Positions 53,291 through 63,233 of a stretch of DNA of 64,000 nucleotides are shown here, one piece after another. How positions within the stretch are numbered: the stretch's first letter is position 1; every line of letters starts with the position of its first letter. The translations under genes were made by a program, and so were the position numbers. The stretch is from the NCBI RefSeq assembly GCF_907163265.1, contig NZ_CAJQUM010000001.1, positions 1,364,001 to 1,428,000 of the forward strand, written 5' to 3'. Source of the stretch: Georgfuchsia toluolica (GTDB taxonomy: Bacteria; Pseudomonadota; Gammaproteobacteria; Burkholderiales; Rhodocyclaceae). The notes below the pieces were generated by a model. It was not told the origin of the DNA. It was given only the letters and a program-made list of their open reading frames with translations, and searched no databases.

Positions 53291-53349
53291 GCGCTTTGCC
53301 CGCCTGCATCAGTGATAGTGCGGGAATTTTACACTACGTCTTAATGACT

Positions 53350-55005
53350 CTATCTTAGGGCACGACGCAAAATCTTGCCCACACTGGTTTTCGGCAATTC
53401 GTCACGGAATTCGACCAGATGCGGCACCTTGTATTTGGTCAGGCTCCGGTGGCAGTGTTTGATCAGCGCCTCCGCGGTCAAATCTGGATCCTTCTTCACC
53501 ACAAAGATTTTCACCACTTCGCCGGAATATTCATTGGGCACGCCAATGGCGGCCACTTCCAGTACTCCGGGATGCATGGCGACAACCGCCTCCACTTCGT
53601 TGGGGAACACCTTGAAACCAGACACTATGATCATGTCCTTCTTGCGATCGGAGATGCGCAGGAAACCATGTGTATCCATGACGGCGATGTCGCCGGTGCG
53701 CAGAAAGCCATCCGCCATCATCACGTTCGCCGTTTCAGCGGGCTGATTCCAGTAGCCTTTCATTACCTGCGGACCGCGCACGCACAACTCGCCGGGCTGG
53801 CCGAGCGGAACTTCCCTGCCCTCGTCATCGCGCAATGAAACTTCCGTCGATGGAATGGGCAGACCGACGGCGCCGTTGTAGCTTTGCAAGTCAAGCGGAT
53901 TAATGGCAACACCGGGCGATGTCTCAGTCAGGCCGTAGGCTTCGATCAACTGCTTGCCGGTAATCGCTTTCCATTTCTCGGCCACCGCCTGCTGCACCGC
54001 CATACCGCCGCCGAGAGGAATGCGCAGGGAAGAAAAATCCAGGCGGGCAAAGTCCGGATTATGGACTAACGCATTGAACAAGGTATTCACCCCGGTGATG
54101 GCGGTGAAGCGGTATTTAGCTAGTTCCTTGACAAAGCCCCGGATATCACGGGGATTGACAATCAGCACGTTTTGCGCGCCCACCTTGAAGAAAGTCAGGC
54201 AGTTCGCGGTAAGCGCAAAGATATGGTACAGCGGCAAGGGAGTAACGATGATTTCGTCACCGTCGTGCAGAAAAGGTTTGATCCATGCATGTGCCTGCAG
54301 CATGTTGGCGATGATATTGCCATGCGTCAGCATCGCCCCCTTGCTGATCCCGGTGGTGCCGCCGGTGTATTGCAACAGGGCAATATCCTGCTGACCAAGG
54401 TCAGCCATTCCCAGTGTAAGCGCATGGCCCTTCGACAAGACGTCGCGCATTTGCCGCGCCTGCGGCAGCGACCATGCCGGCACTATGCGTTTGAGGTATT
54501 TGACCACGCCGTTGACCAGCCGCCCCTTGACCGGCCCAAGCAGATCACCCAGTCCTGTAACAATTACATGTCGAGTCGGTACCGTCTGCGCGATTTCCTC
54601 GAACACGTGGGCGAAATTTTCAACAATGACAATTGCTTCGGCACCCGAGTCGCGCAACTGGAACTCCAGTTCCGGCGCGGTATAAAGCGGGTTGCAGTTC
54701 ACCGCCACCAGACCGGCGCGCCAGATGCCGAAAAGGCATACCGGATATTGCAGCAGGTTGGGCATCATCAACGCCACACGAGTACCACGCTGCAATTTCA
54801 GCCCGGATTGCAGATACGCAGCAAAGTCGCGCGATAGCCGATCCAGATCCGCATAGCTGATCGACCTGCCCATGCAGGTAAACGCAGTGCGCCCGGCATA
54901 GCGCTCAACCGTACGCTCGAACAATTCATTAAGCGACGCAAATTCGGCAAGGTCAATCTCGGCCGGGACTCCCGCCGGATAGCTGCTCAGCCAGATTTTT
55001 TCCAT
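53350..55005 (-). CDS. fadD: Long-chain-fatty-acid-CoA ligase
   Basis: Activates fatty acids to acyl-CoA at the inner membrane. The start at 55005 gives [19 protein letters not shown], matching FadD N-termini; the 69-base upstream extension is not conserved. The 551-aa protein has [41 protein letters not shown] and KILRRALR at the end. Close resemblance to E. coli FadD. A short upstream peptide, described separately, ends 15 bases before the ATG. Sits between aroC and fdxA; acyl-CoA supply may also serve the polyene-like operon. Confidence 0.95.
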   Translation of the reverse strand: MEKIWLSSYPAGVPAEIDLAEFASLNELFERTVERYAGRTAFTCMGRSISYADLDRLSRDFAAYLQSGLKLQRGTRVALMMPNLLQYPVCLFGIWRAGLVAVNCNPLYTAPELEFQLRDSGAEAIVIVENFAHVFEEIAQTVPTRHVIVTGLGDLLGPVKGRLVNGVVKYLKRIVPAWSLPQARQMRDVLSKGHALTLGMADLGQQDIALLQYTGGTTGISKGAMLTHGNIIANMLQAHAWIKPFLHDGDEIIVTPLPLYHIFALTANCLTFFKVGAQNVLIVNPRDIRGFVKELAKYRFTAITGVNTLFNALVHNPDFARLDFSSLRIPLGGGMAVQQAVAEKWKAITGKQLIEAYGLTETSPGVAINPLDLQSYNGAVGLPIPSTEVSLRDDEGREVPLGQPGELCVRGPQVMKGYWNQPAETANVMMADGFLRTGDIAVMDTHGFLRISDRKKDMIIVSGFKVFPNEVEAVVAMHPGVLEVAAIGVPNEYSGEVVKIFVVKKDPDLTAEALIKHCHRSLTKYKVPHLVEFRDELPKTSVGKILRRALR

Positions 55006-55019
55006 TTTGTAGCGCTTTG

Positions 55020-55103
55020 TCAGAACACCGATGATTCTGCTTCTTTTGGCACGATCGTATAGAGAACTGTCCACTTGACCGCAAGAATCTCACTGACTTG
55101 CAT
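55020..55103 (-). pseudogene. 27-codon CBS-domain-like leader remnant with strong ribosome site
   Basis: A complete ATG-to-TGA reading frame of 27 codons. It is preceded by GGAGGAGAG, a near-perfect Shine-Dalgarno. The peptide begins [17 protein letters not shown], which resembles the first strand-helix of CBS-domain proteins (pattern MKVSDILKVKGNTLYT). The rest of a CBS protein is missing. Stop lies 15 bases before the fadD ATG at 55005. It may be a decayed gene or may act as a translated leader for fadD. Confidence 0.5.
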
Positions 55104-55166
55104 AATCAGCTCTCCTCCGTTTGTATGCACTACACTACAGTTTCATCCTAGTTCAATCACAGTAAA

Positions 55167-55205
55167 TAAAAAAGGGCCGCAGGGTTTGCGTCCTGCGGTC
55201 CTTTT
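55167..55205. terminator. Bidirectional terminator between fadD region and fdxA
   Basis: A strong stem, GGGCCGCAGG / CCTGCGGTCC, closed by GTTTGCGT and flanked by A-run on one side (55167-55173) and T-run on the other (55201-55205). On the minus strand it ends fdxA transcription before fadD. Confidence 0.8.
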
Positions 55206-55219
55206 GGTATTTTTGCTGG

Positions 55220-55543
55220 TTATCGCTCCAGATATTTCAGCTTGTCCTTGACGCCAACCCATTCATCGGCATCCGGCAGAGGATCTTTGCGCTCGACAAT
55301 CGGCTTCCAGACCTTCGATAGTTCCGCGTTCAGCGCTACGCATTGCTTCTGATCTGCCGGCAAGTCGTCTTCGGAAAAGATCGCTTCGGCCGGGCATTCG
55401 GCAACACACAAGGTGCAATCAATGCATTCATCCGGGTCGATTACCAGAAAATTCGGCCCCTCACGGAAGCAATCGACCGGGCATACATCCACGCAATCGG
55501 TGTATTTGCACTTGATGCAGGATTCAGTCACAACGTAAGTCAT
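55220..55543 (-). CDS. fdxA: 7Fe ferredoxin
   Basis: A 107-aa low-potential ferredoxin. The start at 55543 gives [20 protein letters not shown], the usual N-terminus of the FdxA family. The cysteine pattern [18 protein letters not shown] carries the 3Fe-4S site with one 4Fe-4S ligand, and [16 protein letters not shown] holds the second cluster. It ends at a strong terminator and is divergent from trxA. It could serve IspG or other electron-consuming enzymes. Confidence 0.95.
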   Translation of the reverse strand: MTYVVTESCIKCKYTDCVDVCPVDCFREGPNFLVIDPDECIDCTLCVAECPAEAIFSEDDLPADQKQCVALNAELSKVWKPIVERKDPLPDADEWVGVKDKLKYLER

Positions 55544-55732
55544 CGTTTTACCCCAGGGTGAGTGGCGGAAATATGTAATGGTATATTCTAGCCTTGCCTG
55601 TTTCCACTTTCCAACAGCTTTTGACTTTTCTGCCACGCCAAAACAATTTTGGCGCAACACGCAGTAAACCAGTAGTAAACTTTAAACTTCTTGCACAAGC
55701 CATATCAGGCTCGCAACGATCCAGAGGAACAT

Positions 55733-56059
55733 ATGAGCGAACACATTCAGCATGTCACGGACGGCAGCTTCAAGAGCGAAGTCCTCGATTCCCCCACACC
55801 GGTACTGGTTGATTACTGGGCCGAATGGTGTGGCCCCTGCAAGATGATTGCCCCCATTCTGGAAGAAGTCGCCAAGGAATATGCGGGGCGTCTCAAAGTG
55901 GCCAAACTGAATATTGACGATAACCCGAAGACGCCGGGCGAGCTGGGCATTCGTGGCATTCCGACGCTGATCCTGTTCAAGGGCGGCAACGCTGAAGCGA
56001 CCAAGGTCGGCGCCCTGTCCAAATCACAACTCACCGCCTTTATTGACAGCAATCTGTAA
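55733..56059 (+). CDS. trxA: Thioredoxin 1
   Basis: A 108-aa disulfide reductase with the active site [10 protein letters not shown] and the conserved cis-proline in [13 protein letters not shown]. The start at 55733 has AGAGGAAC at a good distance upstream; an in-frame ATG at 55691 is not family-like. It is followed by rho, the trxA-rho arrangement conserved in proteobacteria. It is divergent from fdxA. Confidence 0.97.
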   Translation: MSEHIQHVTDGSFKSEVLDSPTPVLVDYWAEWCGPCKMIAPILEEVAKEYAGRLKVAKLNIDDNPKTPGELGIRGIPTLILFKGGNAEATKVGALSKSQLTAFIDSNL

Positions 56060-56234
56060 TACCGCTACAGTCGCCCCGAACTCGCTCGGCAGAAAGACAG
56101 AACAGCGCCATAATTTTTACGGGTTCGGGCAGTAAAACGCAGCACCGGCTTCAACGCCCCTTTCGAGTTTCACCTTTCCCTTTCGTAATTCCATGGACAT
56201 TCTTGTGTCCAGTTCACTTCCACAGGTTCTTCCC

Positions 56235-57491
56235 ATGCGTTTATCGGAGCTCAAAACCCTCCATGTCGGCCAGTTGCTGGAGACAGCCGTCGAGAACAAC
56301 ATTGACGGCGCCAACCGGATGCGCAAGCATGAATTGATTTTTGCGCTACTCAAGAACCAGGCCCGCAAGGGCGAACTGATCTACGGCGATGGCGCCCTGG
56401 AGGTTCTGCCCGACGGCTTCGGTTTTTTACGTTCGCCCGACACTTCCTACCTGGCGGGCACCGACGACATCTACGTCTCACCCTCGCAAATCCGCCGCTT
56501 CAACCTGCGCACCGGCGACACCATCGAAGGCGAAATCCGCACGCCAAAGGAAGGCGAGCGCTATTTCGCGATGGTGAAACTAGACACCATCAACGGCCAG
56601 CCGCCGGAAAACAGCAAGAACAAGATCCTGTTCGAGAACCTGACGCCGCTGCATCCGACCGAGCACCTCCAGCTCGAACGCGACATCAAGGCCGAGGAAA
56701 ACATCACCAGCCGCGTCATCGACATCATCGCCCCGATCGGCAAGGGGCAGCGCGGATTGCTGGTATCCAGCCCCAAAAGCGGCAAGACAGTGATGATGCA
56801 GCACATCGCCCATGCCATCACCACCAACCACCCCGATGTCACCCTGATCGTGCTGCTCATCGACGAACGACCGGAAGAAGTGACGGAAATGACCCGCACC
56901 GTCAAGGGTGAGGTAGTCGCCTCGACTTTCGACGAACCCGCCACGCGCCACGTCCAGGTCGCCGAAATGGTGATCGAAAAAGCCAAGCGCCTCACCGAGC
57001 ACAAGAAGGATGTTGTCATCCTGCTCGACTCGATCACACGGCTGGCCCGCGCTTACAACACTGTGCAACCGGCCTCGGGCAAAGTGCTCACCGGTGGGGT
57101 CGATGCCAATGCATTGCAAAAACCCAAGCGCTTCTTCGGCGCCGCGCGCAACATTGAGGAAGGTGGCTCACTGACGATTATCGCCACGGCGCTGGTCGAA
57201 ACCGGCAGCCGCATGGACGACGTGATTTACGAAGAGTTCAAGGGCACCGGCAATATGGAAATCCATCTTGATCGGCGCATGTCGGAAAAACGCGTGTATC
57301 CGGCGATCAACGTCAACCGTTCCGGCACTCGCCGCGAAGAACTGCTGTTGAAACCGGACGTGCTGCAAAAAATGTGGGTACTGCGAAAGTTGCTCTACAA
57401 CATGGACGATCTTGAAGCCATGGAATTTCTCCTCGACAAGATCAAGGCCACCAAGAATAACGCCGAGTTCTTCGACTCAATGCGACGATAA
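56235..57491 (+). CDS. rho: Transcription termination factor Rho
   Basis: A hexameric RNA helicase that ends transcription. The start at 56235 gives [16 protein letters not shown], the family N-terminus; an in-frame ATG at 56193 gives a short unconserved tail. The 418-aa protein has the N-terminal RNA-binding OB fold ([20 protein letters not shown]), Walker [16 protein letters not shown] and Walker B region [16 protein letters not shown]. The C-rich leader 56060-56234 would suit Rho autoregulation. It is ended by a terminator at 57552-57577. Confidence 0.97.
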   Translation: MRLSELKTLHVGQLLETAVENNIDGANRMRKHELIFALLKNQARKGELIYGDGALEVLPDGFGFLRSPDTSYLAGTDDIYVSPSQIRRFNLRTGDTIEGEIRTPKEGERYFAMVKLDTINGQPPENSKNKILFENLTPLHPTEHLQLERDIKAEENITSRVIDIIAPIGKGQRGLLVSSPKSGKTVMMQHIAHAITTNHPDVTLIVLLIDERPEEVTEMTRTVKGEVVASTFDEPATRHVQVAEMVIEKAKRLTEHKKDVVILLDSITRLARAYNTVQPASGKVLTGGVDANALQKPKRFFGAARNIEEGGSLTIIATALVETGSRMDDVIYEEFKGTGNMEIHLDRRMSEKRVYPAINVNRSGTRREELLLKPDVLQKMWVLRKLLYNMDDLEAMEFLLDKIKATKNNAEFFDSMRR

Positions 57492-57551
57492 CTCCCCACC
57501 AAGCCATTGTAAAGTCGCTAGACATCCTACAATTTAAAGGCCATAATTCTT

Positions 57552-57577
57552 TTGTGGGGACTGTGCCACAATTTTTT
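57552..57577 (+). terminator. Terminator after rho
   Basis: Stem TTGTGG (57552-57557) with CCACAA (57566-57571), loop of 8, then six T (57572-57577). It lies between rho and the cytochrome gene. Confidence 0.65.
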
Positions 57578-57660
57578 GTACAGGTTCTTTGACGCAAGTT
57601 TGCAGGGTATTGGCATCAAGTGGTTTTATCGTTTATCACTAAACAGAAAGGGGTAACAAA

Positions 57661-57984
57661 ATGAAGTTCGCATGGCTGGTAGCAATGGTTATGGCTATGA
57701 TTTTCTCTATGGGTAGCGCATTTGCCGTCCCACCGGGAAAGACTGTTGAATTTGCCGGAGGTGACAAGGGCAAGGTAACGTTTGACGGCAAGGTACATGC
57801 GGATAAGGGTTTGAAATGCGGCGAGTGCCACACCAACCCCAAGCTCTTCGCGATGAAGAAGGGTGGCGACAAGATCGCCATGGCTGACATTAACGCCGGC
57901 AAGTTCTGCGGCGCTTGCCACGATGGCAAGAAGGCGTTCAAGGCCGGTGATGAGGCAAACTGCGGCAAATGCCATAAGAAATAA
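57661..57984 (+). CDS. c(7)-type triheme cytochrome, periplasmic
   Basis: A 107-aa exported multiheme cytochrome c with a signal peptide (about residues 1-22, ending GSAFA). Three heme motifs CGECH, CGACH and CGKCH are present, the last at the C-terminus. Only four histidines occur in the protein, so at most one heme can have a second His ligand in addition to its own motif; the other two may use Met (MKKGG, MADIN). It resembles the c7/nanowire triheme family, which pass electrons in the periplasm. A strong terminator follows. It seems to be a single-gene unit downstream of the rho terminator. Confidence 0.9.
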   Translation: MKFAWLVAMVMAMIFSMGSAFAVPPGKTVEFAGGDKGKVTFDGKVHADKGLKCGECHTNPKLFAMKKGGDKIAMADINAGKFCGACHDGKKAFKAGDEANCGKCHKK

Positions 57985-58000
57985 GCTGGACTAAATCAAC

Positions 58001-58033
58001 AAAAAAGCGACAGTGTTCCTGTCGCTTTTTTGT
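58001..58033 (+). terminator. Terminator after the triheme cytochrome
   Basis: AAAAAAGCGACAG (58001-58013) and CTGTCGCTTTTTTG, loop TGTTC, with a T-run: a textbook intrinsic terminator. Confidence 0.85.
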
Positions 58034-58691
58034 TGTCCTCAAGATACTGCGACTGCATGCAATATATAGTCAGTTATTAATGGGACACCATGCCAGCCCC
58101 AGCACGCAATGACTATTTGTTATTGCCACAAAGTACGCAAATATACGGAATAGGGGAATCCAGTGCATTCCAACCTTCATCGGAACTCGCCACGGCAGAT
58201 GAAGGTTGCGCCTTAGTCCATGGGCGTCAATAACTGCGATTACTCGTGTGGCCTGACCAGACTTGTTGCGCATGGCTGAACATGCCAGCCTTCCTGGCAG
58301 AATAAACCTGACAACCTCATTTGAATCACGGCGACAGGCGGGGCGGCAGAAAATCAATAGCTTGCCAATGGACTTCGTTTCATCCAATGGGTGAGACGCC
58401 GCATGCCTGCCATGCCTTGTGTTTTCGCCGTGTCGCCGTGTTCGCCGTGGCGAACTGCTTTTTCAGAACAAAGCAAATGCATTAAATCGTTTGCGCGATG
58501 CCCGATATCCGGCGATTGCTGGCGTTATCTGCTGGATCGGGCGATAACCTGCTTTCCCCGCAGAACTGAACGGCGTAGGATTAACTACTCAACCTGAAAC
58601 CAATGAGTAACTACATGAAACCCCAAGTGCGACATGGTGTGCACGTAATGGCAAAAACGCTGCGCCCGTCCAATATGTGAATTGACTACCC
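58034..58691. other. 658-base region without an intact gene
   Basis: No convincing gene. A minus-strand frame at 58070-58387 contains ATRVIAVIDAHGLRRNLHL, which resembles a short segment of IS5-group transposases (TTKIHALVDALGNPL type); the rest is not recognisable, so at most it is a transposase scrap. At 58425-58450 there is CGTGTCGCCGTGTTCGCCGT, a short repeat. The stretch around 58450-58560 also codes ELLFQNKANALNRLRDARYP in one plus-strand frame, unassigned. I see no known riboswitch for the following nickel/cobalt transporter. Confidence 0.4.
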
Positions 58692-59510
58692 ATGGATGCT
58701 TCGCTTCCGCAAGAATGGTCCGCGCTTTGCGTGCTGGTATTCGTGCTTGGCCTGAAGCACGGTTTCGATGCGGATCACCTGGCGACCATCGATAGTCTCA
58801 CGCGCTTCAACTCGCGAACCCGGCCATGCCTGGCGCGCCGCTGCGGCATGCTGTTTTCGCTTGGGCATGGTTTCGTGATGATTGTCATCGCCCTGCTGGT
58901 TGGCACCCTGGCACAGCACTGGCTGGTGCCGGCATGGCTGACTGCATTCGGCGCCTGGGTATCCGTTGTCTTCCTGCTCTCTATCGGCGTTGTCAACGTG
59001 CATGCCGTGCTGCGCGCTGAACCAGGCGAGGTTGTACGTGCGGTCGGACTCAAGGGCCGCTTTCTTGGGCGCCTGGCGGAGGCGGCCAGCCCGTTCTGGG
59101 TAGCACTGGTCGGCGCCCTGTTCGCGCTGTCTTTCGATACCGTTAGCCAGGCAGCCCTGTTCGCGCTGACGGCGACCCGGTTCGGCGGATGGCAGCACCC
59201 CCTGGCACTGGGCCTGCTGTTCATGCTCGGCATGCTGGTGACCGACGGAGCGAACGGAATCTGGATCTCGCGCCTGATCCTGCGCGCGGACCGGATTGCC
59301 GCACTCGCCTCGCGCGTTATGAGCCTGGCGGTTGCCGGCATCAGCCTGCTGGTCGGCACCTTCGGTGTGATGAAATTGTCATTGCCGGCCGTCGCTGCCT
59401 GGAGCGAGCGCAGGGAATCCTATTTCGGCATTGCGGTGGTCAGCGTTGTCGCCTTCAGCTTCCTGCTAGCTGTCAGGATGTCGCGCGGACGAAGTGTCAA
59501 GATTGGCTAA
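58692..59510 (+). CDS. NiCoT-family nickel/cobalt transporter
   Basis: A 272-aa membrane permease of the HoxN/HupN/NixA type. The signature HX4DH is present: LGLKHGFDADHLATID, with His23, Asp28 and His29. A second conserved block is MLFSLGHGFVMIV and a third SFDTVSQAALFAL, and there are about seven helices. It imports Ni2+ or Co2+. No hydrogenase, urease or cobalamin gene lies nearby and no riboswitch is apparent, so the metal served is unknown. The next genes are two tRNAs on the opposite strand. Confidence 0.88.
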   Translation: MDASLPQEWSALCVLVFVLGLKHGFDADHLATIDSLTRFNSRTRPCLARRCGMLFSLGHGFVMIVIALLVGTLAQHWLVPAWLTAFGAWVSVVFLLSIGVVNVHAVLRAEPGEVVRAVGLKGRFLGRLAEAASPFWVALVGALFALSFDTVSQAALFALTATRFGGWQHPLALGLLFMLGMLVTDGANGIWISRLILRADRIAALASRVMSLAVAGISLLVGTFGVMKLSLPAVAAWSERRESYFGIAVVSVVAFSFLLAVRMSRGRSVKIG

Positions 59511-59545
59511 CCCTGTTAATTGACTTTAGAAAGCTGTTTTATAAA

Positions 59546-59572
59546 GAAAAACACCGACTCACTGGTCGGTGT
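59546..59572 (-). terminator. Terminator of the tRNA-Ala/tRNA-Glu unit
   Basis: On the minus strand ACACCGAC (59572-59565) pairs with GTCGGTGT (59558-59551) around CAGTGA, followed by a run of T. It lies directly after tRNA-Glu. Confidence 0.85.
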
Positions 59573-59585
59573 CGTTCTTCGATAC

Positions 59586-59661
59586 TGGCGTCCCCACGGG
59601 GATTCGAACCCCGGTTCACACCGTGAAAGGGTGTTGTCCTAGGCCTCTAGACGATAGGGAC
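59586..59661 (-). tRNA. tRNA-Glu (anticodon TTC)
   Basis: 76 bases with encoded CCA. The minus strand begins GTCCCTATCGTCTAGAGG, has anticodon loop CTTTCAC (TTC) and T-loop GGTTCGAATCC, and ends GGGGACGCCA. Downstream of tRNA-Ala in one transcription unit. Confidence 0.97.
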
Positions 59662-59669
59662 TTCGTCCT

Positions 59670-59745
<76 letters not shown>

Positions 59746-59759
59746 TCAAGAGAGCGCGC

Positions 59760-59788
59760 ATTATACGGAGCGCTTGATGAGGTGTAAA
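59760..59788 (-). promoter_or_regulatory. Promoter of the tRNA-Ala/tRNA-Glu unit
   Basis: On the minus strand TTTACA (59783-59788), 17 bases, then TATAAT (59760-59765). The match is identical in boxes and spacing to the rRNA promoter at 24295-24323. Confidence 0.85.
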
Positions 59789-60098
59789 GCGGGAGCGATA
59801 AAATCGTGACAAGTGGTCAATTGAGCCTTTTGTCTGGTCCATGCAGGTTATGCAGTGCAATTTGATTGACCCCGCCCCACCAACAGAAAGGGCCACCCTG
59901 ATCCGGCAGCCTTTTTTCTTTGTCCCAGTTCCATTTAATCATATTGAATAATTATCGGCGCCGTAACTCGGAACTCCGGAACATTTTCATCTGGCTTGAG
60001 TATTCGGGCTTCAGCTTCCACACGTATCACAAGGTCTTTATACTGCTGCTAGACTCGCAATCAGGCTTGAATCAGTCAAGCATGGCATAGTAACGTTT
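59789..60098. other. Gap between tRNA promoter and integrase-like relic
   Basis: No gene is evident. The segment GGGTGGCCCTTTCTGTTGG (complement around 59880-59900) and TTGACCCCGCCCC look like the edge of a former insertion, but I cannot name the element. The rest is A/T-rich with no feature I can support. Confidence 0.3.
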
Positions 60099-60362
60099 GT
60101 GCTGCCCCTCATGCACAACTGTCGCGGCAAGACTCCCGGCTGTTGCACTGTGCGCGACCAATGGAATAAGGCTTGTGCTGGCGCCGGAATTGGTGACCCC
60201 AGCCTGCGAGCGATGGCGGAGAAAGCCGCAAAATCACTGGGAAGAGGAAAATCCCGCTACGCTACGCCGAACTTCAACAGGATGACAGCCCATTTCCTCG
60301 GCGACAGGGAAGTTCAGATCGTGGATAGACCAAGTTTTAGACAGGCACTGGATGCTAGATAA
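60099..60362 (+). pseudogene. Possible tyrosine-recombinase (integrase) tail
   Basis: An 87-codon frame. The C-terminal half, with RAMAEKAAKSLGRGKSRYAT, then [20 protein letters not shown] and a QALDAR end, looks like the C-terminus of phage-type integrases (a DLRAKALTDA block, then RRYLRDREVPVVDGPSLRRAL). The catalytic Arg/His/Tyr parts upstream are missing. It lies about 350 bases from two tRNA genes, the usual attachment targets. It overlaps the mutS start by 11 bases. Similarity is by eye only. Confidence 0.35.
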
Positions 60363-62946
60363 AGGCAATACGGATAACAAAGAGTTGGGCCATACCCCCA
60401 TGATGCAGCAGTATCTGCGCCTCAAGGCGCAGCATCCTGGCACCCTGCTGTTCTATCGGATGGGTGACTTTTACGAAATGTTCTTCGACGACGCTGCCAA
60501 GGCCGCACGTCTGCTGGACATCACGCTGACCGCGCGTGGGCAGTCCGCCGGCAAGCCGATTCCAATGGCCGGCGTGCCCTATCACGCCGTAGAGCAATAT
60601 CTCGCCAAACTGGTGAAGCTGGGTGAATCGGTTGCCATTTGCGAGCAGATCGGCGACCCCGCCACCAGCAAGGGGCCGGTGGAGCGAGCAGTAACACGCA
60701 TCGTCACGCCGGGCACGCTCACCGATGCCGCCCTGCTCGACGACAAGACTGACAGTCTGCTGCTGGCGCTGAATTTTGGTACCGGGATCGACAAACGGCA
60801 GGCTGGTCTGGCCTGGCTCAATCTCGCCAATGGCGACCTGCGCCTGCTTGACACCGATACCGATTCGCTGGCTGCGCATCTGCAGCGCTTGAGCCCCGCC
60901 GAGATACTTCTACCGGACAACAGGGACGGCACCGTTTTGGAAATCAATGCCACCGCAGTTCGCCGCCTGCCTGAATGGCACTTCGACACCGAATCGGCGC
61001 AACGCGCGTTGACGCAGCATTTCAGCACCCGCGATCTTGCCGGCTTCGGCATCGACAGTCCCACGCCCGCCCTGGGTGCGGCGGGAGCCTTGTTCGAATA
61101 TGCGCGCGCCACGCAACTGCAAACTCTCGCACATATCACAGGCATCGCCGTCGAACACGAAGGAGAGTATCTGCGTCTCGATCCGGCAACGCGACGCAAT
61201 CTGGAAATCAGCGAGACCTTGTCGGGCAAGGCTGCTCCCACCCTGCTCTCCCTGCTCGACACTTGCGCTACCAGCATGGGCTCGCGCTGGCTGCGCCACT
61301 GCCTGCATCACCCGCTGTCCGATCGCAAGGCAGCAGCTGCGCGGCAGACGGCCGTCGCACAAATCATCGGTGTCGAAGGAAAACATCCCTTGTCTGCGCT
61401 GCATGCGGAACTCAAAGGCATCGCCGACATCGAGCGCATCACCGCGCGCATCGCACTGAAGAGCGCGCGGCCGCGCGATCTTTCCTCGTTGCGTACCAGT
61501 CTCGCCCATCTGGGCACATTGCAGGCGCCACTTGCTGCACTTGACTCGACCTTGCTGGCGGACTTGCACCACGATCTCGACACTCCGACAGAATGCCTTG
61601 ATCTACTGGCCGCTGCGATACAACCAGAGCCGTCCGTGGTGCTGCGCGAAGGCGGCGTCATCGCCACCGGTTATTCCGCGGAACTTGACGAACTGCGCGG
61701 CATCCAGAGCAACTGCGGCGAATTCCTGCTCGCGCTCGAAGCCCGCGAACGCGAGCGCACTGGCATCGCCAATCTGCGCGTCGAATTCAACAAGGTGCAT
61801 GGCTTCTATATCGAGGTCACTCATGCCAATGTCGAACGCATCCCCGACGATTACCGCCGCCGTCAGACACTGAAAAACGCCGAGCGCTACATTACCCCTG
61901 AATTGAAAGCATTCGAGGACAAGGCACTGTCCGCCAACGAACGCGCCCTGGCGCTGGAAAAGCGACTCTATGATGCTGTGCTCGAATCGCTGTCAGCGTG
62001 GATTTCCCCATTGCAGCGCATTGCGAAGGCCATCGCCCTGCTTGACGGTCTCTGTGCCTTCGCCGATGCCGCAGTCGTTCACGATTATTGCGCCCCGACA
62101 TTCCGCGATGAATACGGTATTGGCATTGTTGCCGGACGTCATGCCGTAGTCGAACAGCAGGTCGACAGCTTCATCCCCAACGATACGCGTCTGGGTCCTG
62201 CCCGCCGCACCCTGTTGATCACTGGCCCCAATATGGGCGGCAAGTCGACCTACATGCGTCAGGTGGCGCTGATCGTATTGCTTGCCCATTGCGGCAGCCT
62301 CGTTCCGGCACAGGGATGCGCCCTCGGCCCGATCGATGCGATTTACACACGCATCGGCGCCGCCGACGAACTGGCCTCGGGCCGCTCCACCTTCATGGTC
62401 GAAATGACCGAAGCAGCCGCGATCCTGAACGGCGCGACCGGCAACAGCCTGGTCTTGATGGACGAGATCGGGCGCGGCACCTCCACCTTCGACGGCCTTG
62501 CGCTAGCCTTTGCAATCGCGCGCCACCTCATCGAAAAGAACCGCGCCCTGACCCTGTTCTCCACGCATTATTTCGAACTGACGCGCCTGGCGCAGGAACA
62601 TCCGGAATGCGCCAATGTCCATCTCGATGCCGTCGAGCACGGCAAGCGCATCGTCTTCATGCACGCCGTAGAAGAAGGCCCCGCCTCGCAGAGTTACGGC
62701 ATCCACGTCGCCGCCCTGGCCGGCATTCCGGCTGCCGTGTTGCGCGATGCGCGCAAGCAATTGGCAAAACTTGAAAACAACCAACTCGCCGCGACACAAC
62801 AATCCGATTTGTTTGCACCGCCGCCTCACGTGGAACCGCCACAAGCGCATCCGGTCATTGCCGCCCTGGACGAGACCGATCCCGACGCTCTGTCGCCACG
62901 AGAGGCGCTGCAACGGCTCTATGACCTCAAGCGCCTGCTCGACTGA
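60352..62946 (+). CDS. mutS: DNA mismatch repair protein MutS
   Basis: Recognises mispaired bases and starts mismatch repair with MutL. The 864-aa protein has the mismatch-reading FYEMF motif ([14 protein letters not shown], about residues 36-49), connector and lever domains, Walker [14 protein letters not shown] (about residue 625), [12 protein letters not shown] (Walker B) and STHYFELT. The C-terminal helices end [10 protein letters not shown]-like. The start at 60352 keeps the conserved [13 protein letters not shown] region; a later ATG at 60400 would cut it. Confidence 0.97.
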   Translation: MLDKGNTDNKELGHTPMMQQYLRLKAQHPGTLLFYRMGDFYEMFFDDAAKAARLLDITLTARGQSAGKPIPMAGVPYHAVEQYLAKLVKLGESVAICEQIGDPATSKGPVERAVTRIVTPGTLTDAALLDDKTDSLLLALNFGTGIDKRQAGLAWLNLANGDLRLLDTDTDSLAAHLQRLSPAEILLPDNRDGTVLEINATAVRRLPEWHFDTESAQRALTQHFSTRDLAGFGIDSPTPALGAAGALFEYARATQLQTLAHITGIAVEHEGEYLRLDPATRRNLEISETLSGKAAPTLLSLLDTCATSMGSRWLRHCLHHPLSDRKAAAARQTAVAQIIGVEGKHPLSALHAELKGIADIERITARIALKSARPRDLSSLRTSLAHLGTLQAPLAALDSTLLADLHHDLDTPTECLDLLAAAIQPEPSVVLREGGVIATGYSAELDELRGIQSNCGEFLLALEARERERTGIANLRVEFNKVHGFYIEVTHANVERIPDDYRRRQTLKNAERYITPELKAFEDKALSANERALALEKRLYDAVLESLSAWISPLQRIAKAIALLDGLCAFADAAVVHDYCAPTFRDEYGIGIVAGRHAVVEQQVDSFIPNDTRLGPARRTLLITGPNMGGKSTYMRQVALIVLLAHCGSLVPAQGCALGPIDAIYTRIGAADELASGRSTFMVEMTEAAAILNGATGNSLVLMDEIGRGTSTFDGLALAFAIARHLIEKNRALTLFSTHYFELTRLAQEHPECANVHLDAVEHGKRIVFMHAVEEGPASQSYGIHVAALAGIPAAVLRDARKQLAKLENNQLAATQQSDLFAPPPHVEPPQAHPVIAALDETDPDALSPREALQRLYDLKRLLD

Positions 62947-63033
62947 TCACGGCGGGATGGAATCCTCTCGCTTGGTTTAATCTGTCTCAGCTATGCCAGA
63001 ATGCATTAATCCGACAGAATGGAGCTAACTCGC

Positions 63034-63165
63034 ATGATCGCCAGCGCACCCCCGAGGATGAAAATGCGTAATGTCGCGCGCATGGGGAAATTCTCGTCCG
63101 ATCGCACCATCGCCGAATACTGCCGCGACATCTGGCGGGTGGCACCGACTCCGGTGGAACTCTAA
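63034..63165 (+). pseudogene. Glycogen phosphorylase (glgP) C-terminal remnant
   Basis: A 43-codon fragment ending [18 protein letters not shown] followed by RVAPTPVEL and a stop. This matches the end of GlgP/alpha-glucan phosphorylases (pattern NxAxMGxFSSDRTIxEYxxxIW). The rest of the roughly 800-codon gene is absent, and it lies between mutS and slyD. It is a relic of a deletion. Confidence 0.8.
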
Positions 63166-63171
63166 ACAGGT

Positions 63172-63233
63172 TCGAGATTCAAGGGGGAACGCATCGACCT
63201 TGAACCTTGGGCCTTGAATCTTGCACCTTGGAT
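63172..63233. repeat. CCTTGAA/CTTGGA-type dispersed repeat
   Basis: CGACCTTGAACCTTGGGCC and CTTGAATCTTGCACCTTGG are near-tandem copies of a CCTTGAA-like unit in the gap after the GlgP relic. Translated in one frame it would give the meaningless KVQDSRPKVQG, a familiar signature of such repeats. Confidence 0.65.

Noticed and set aside
58034-58691. A nickel, cobalamin or other riboswitch upstream of the NiCoT gene
   Set aside because: I looked for conserved aptamer motifs and saw none that I could support.
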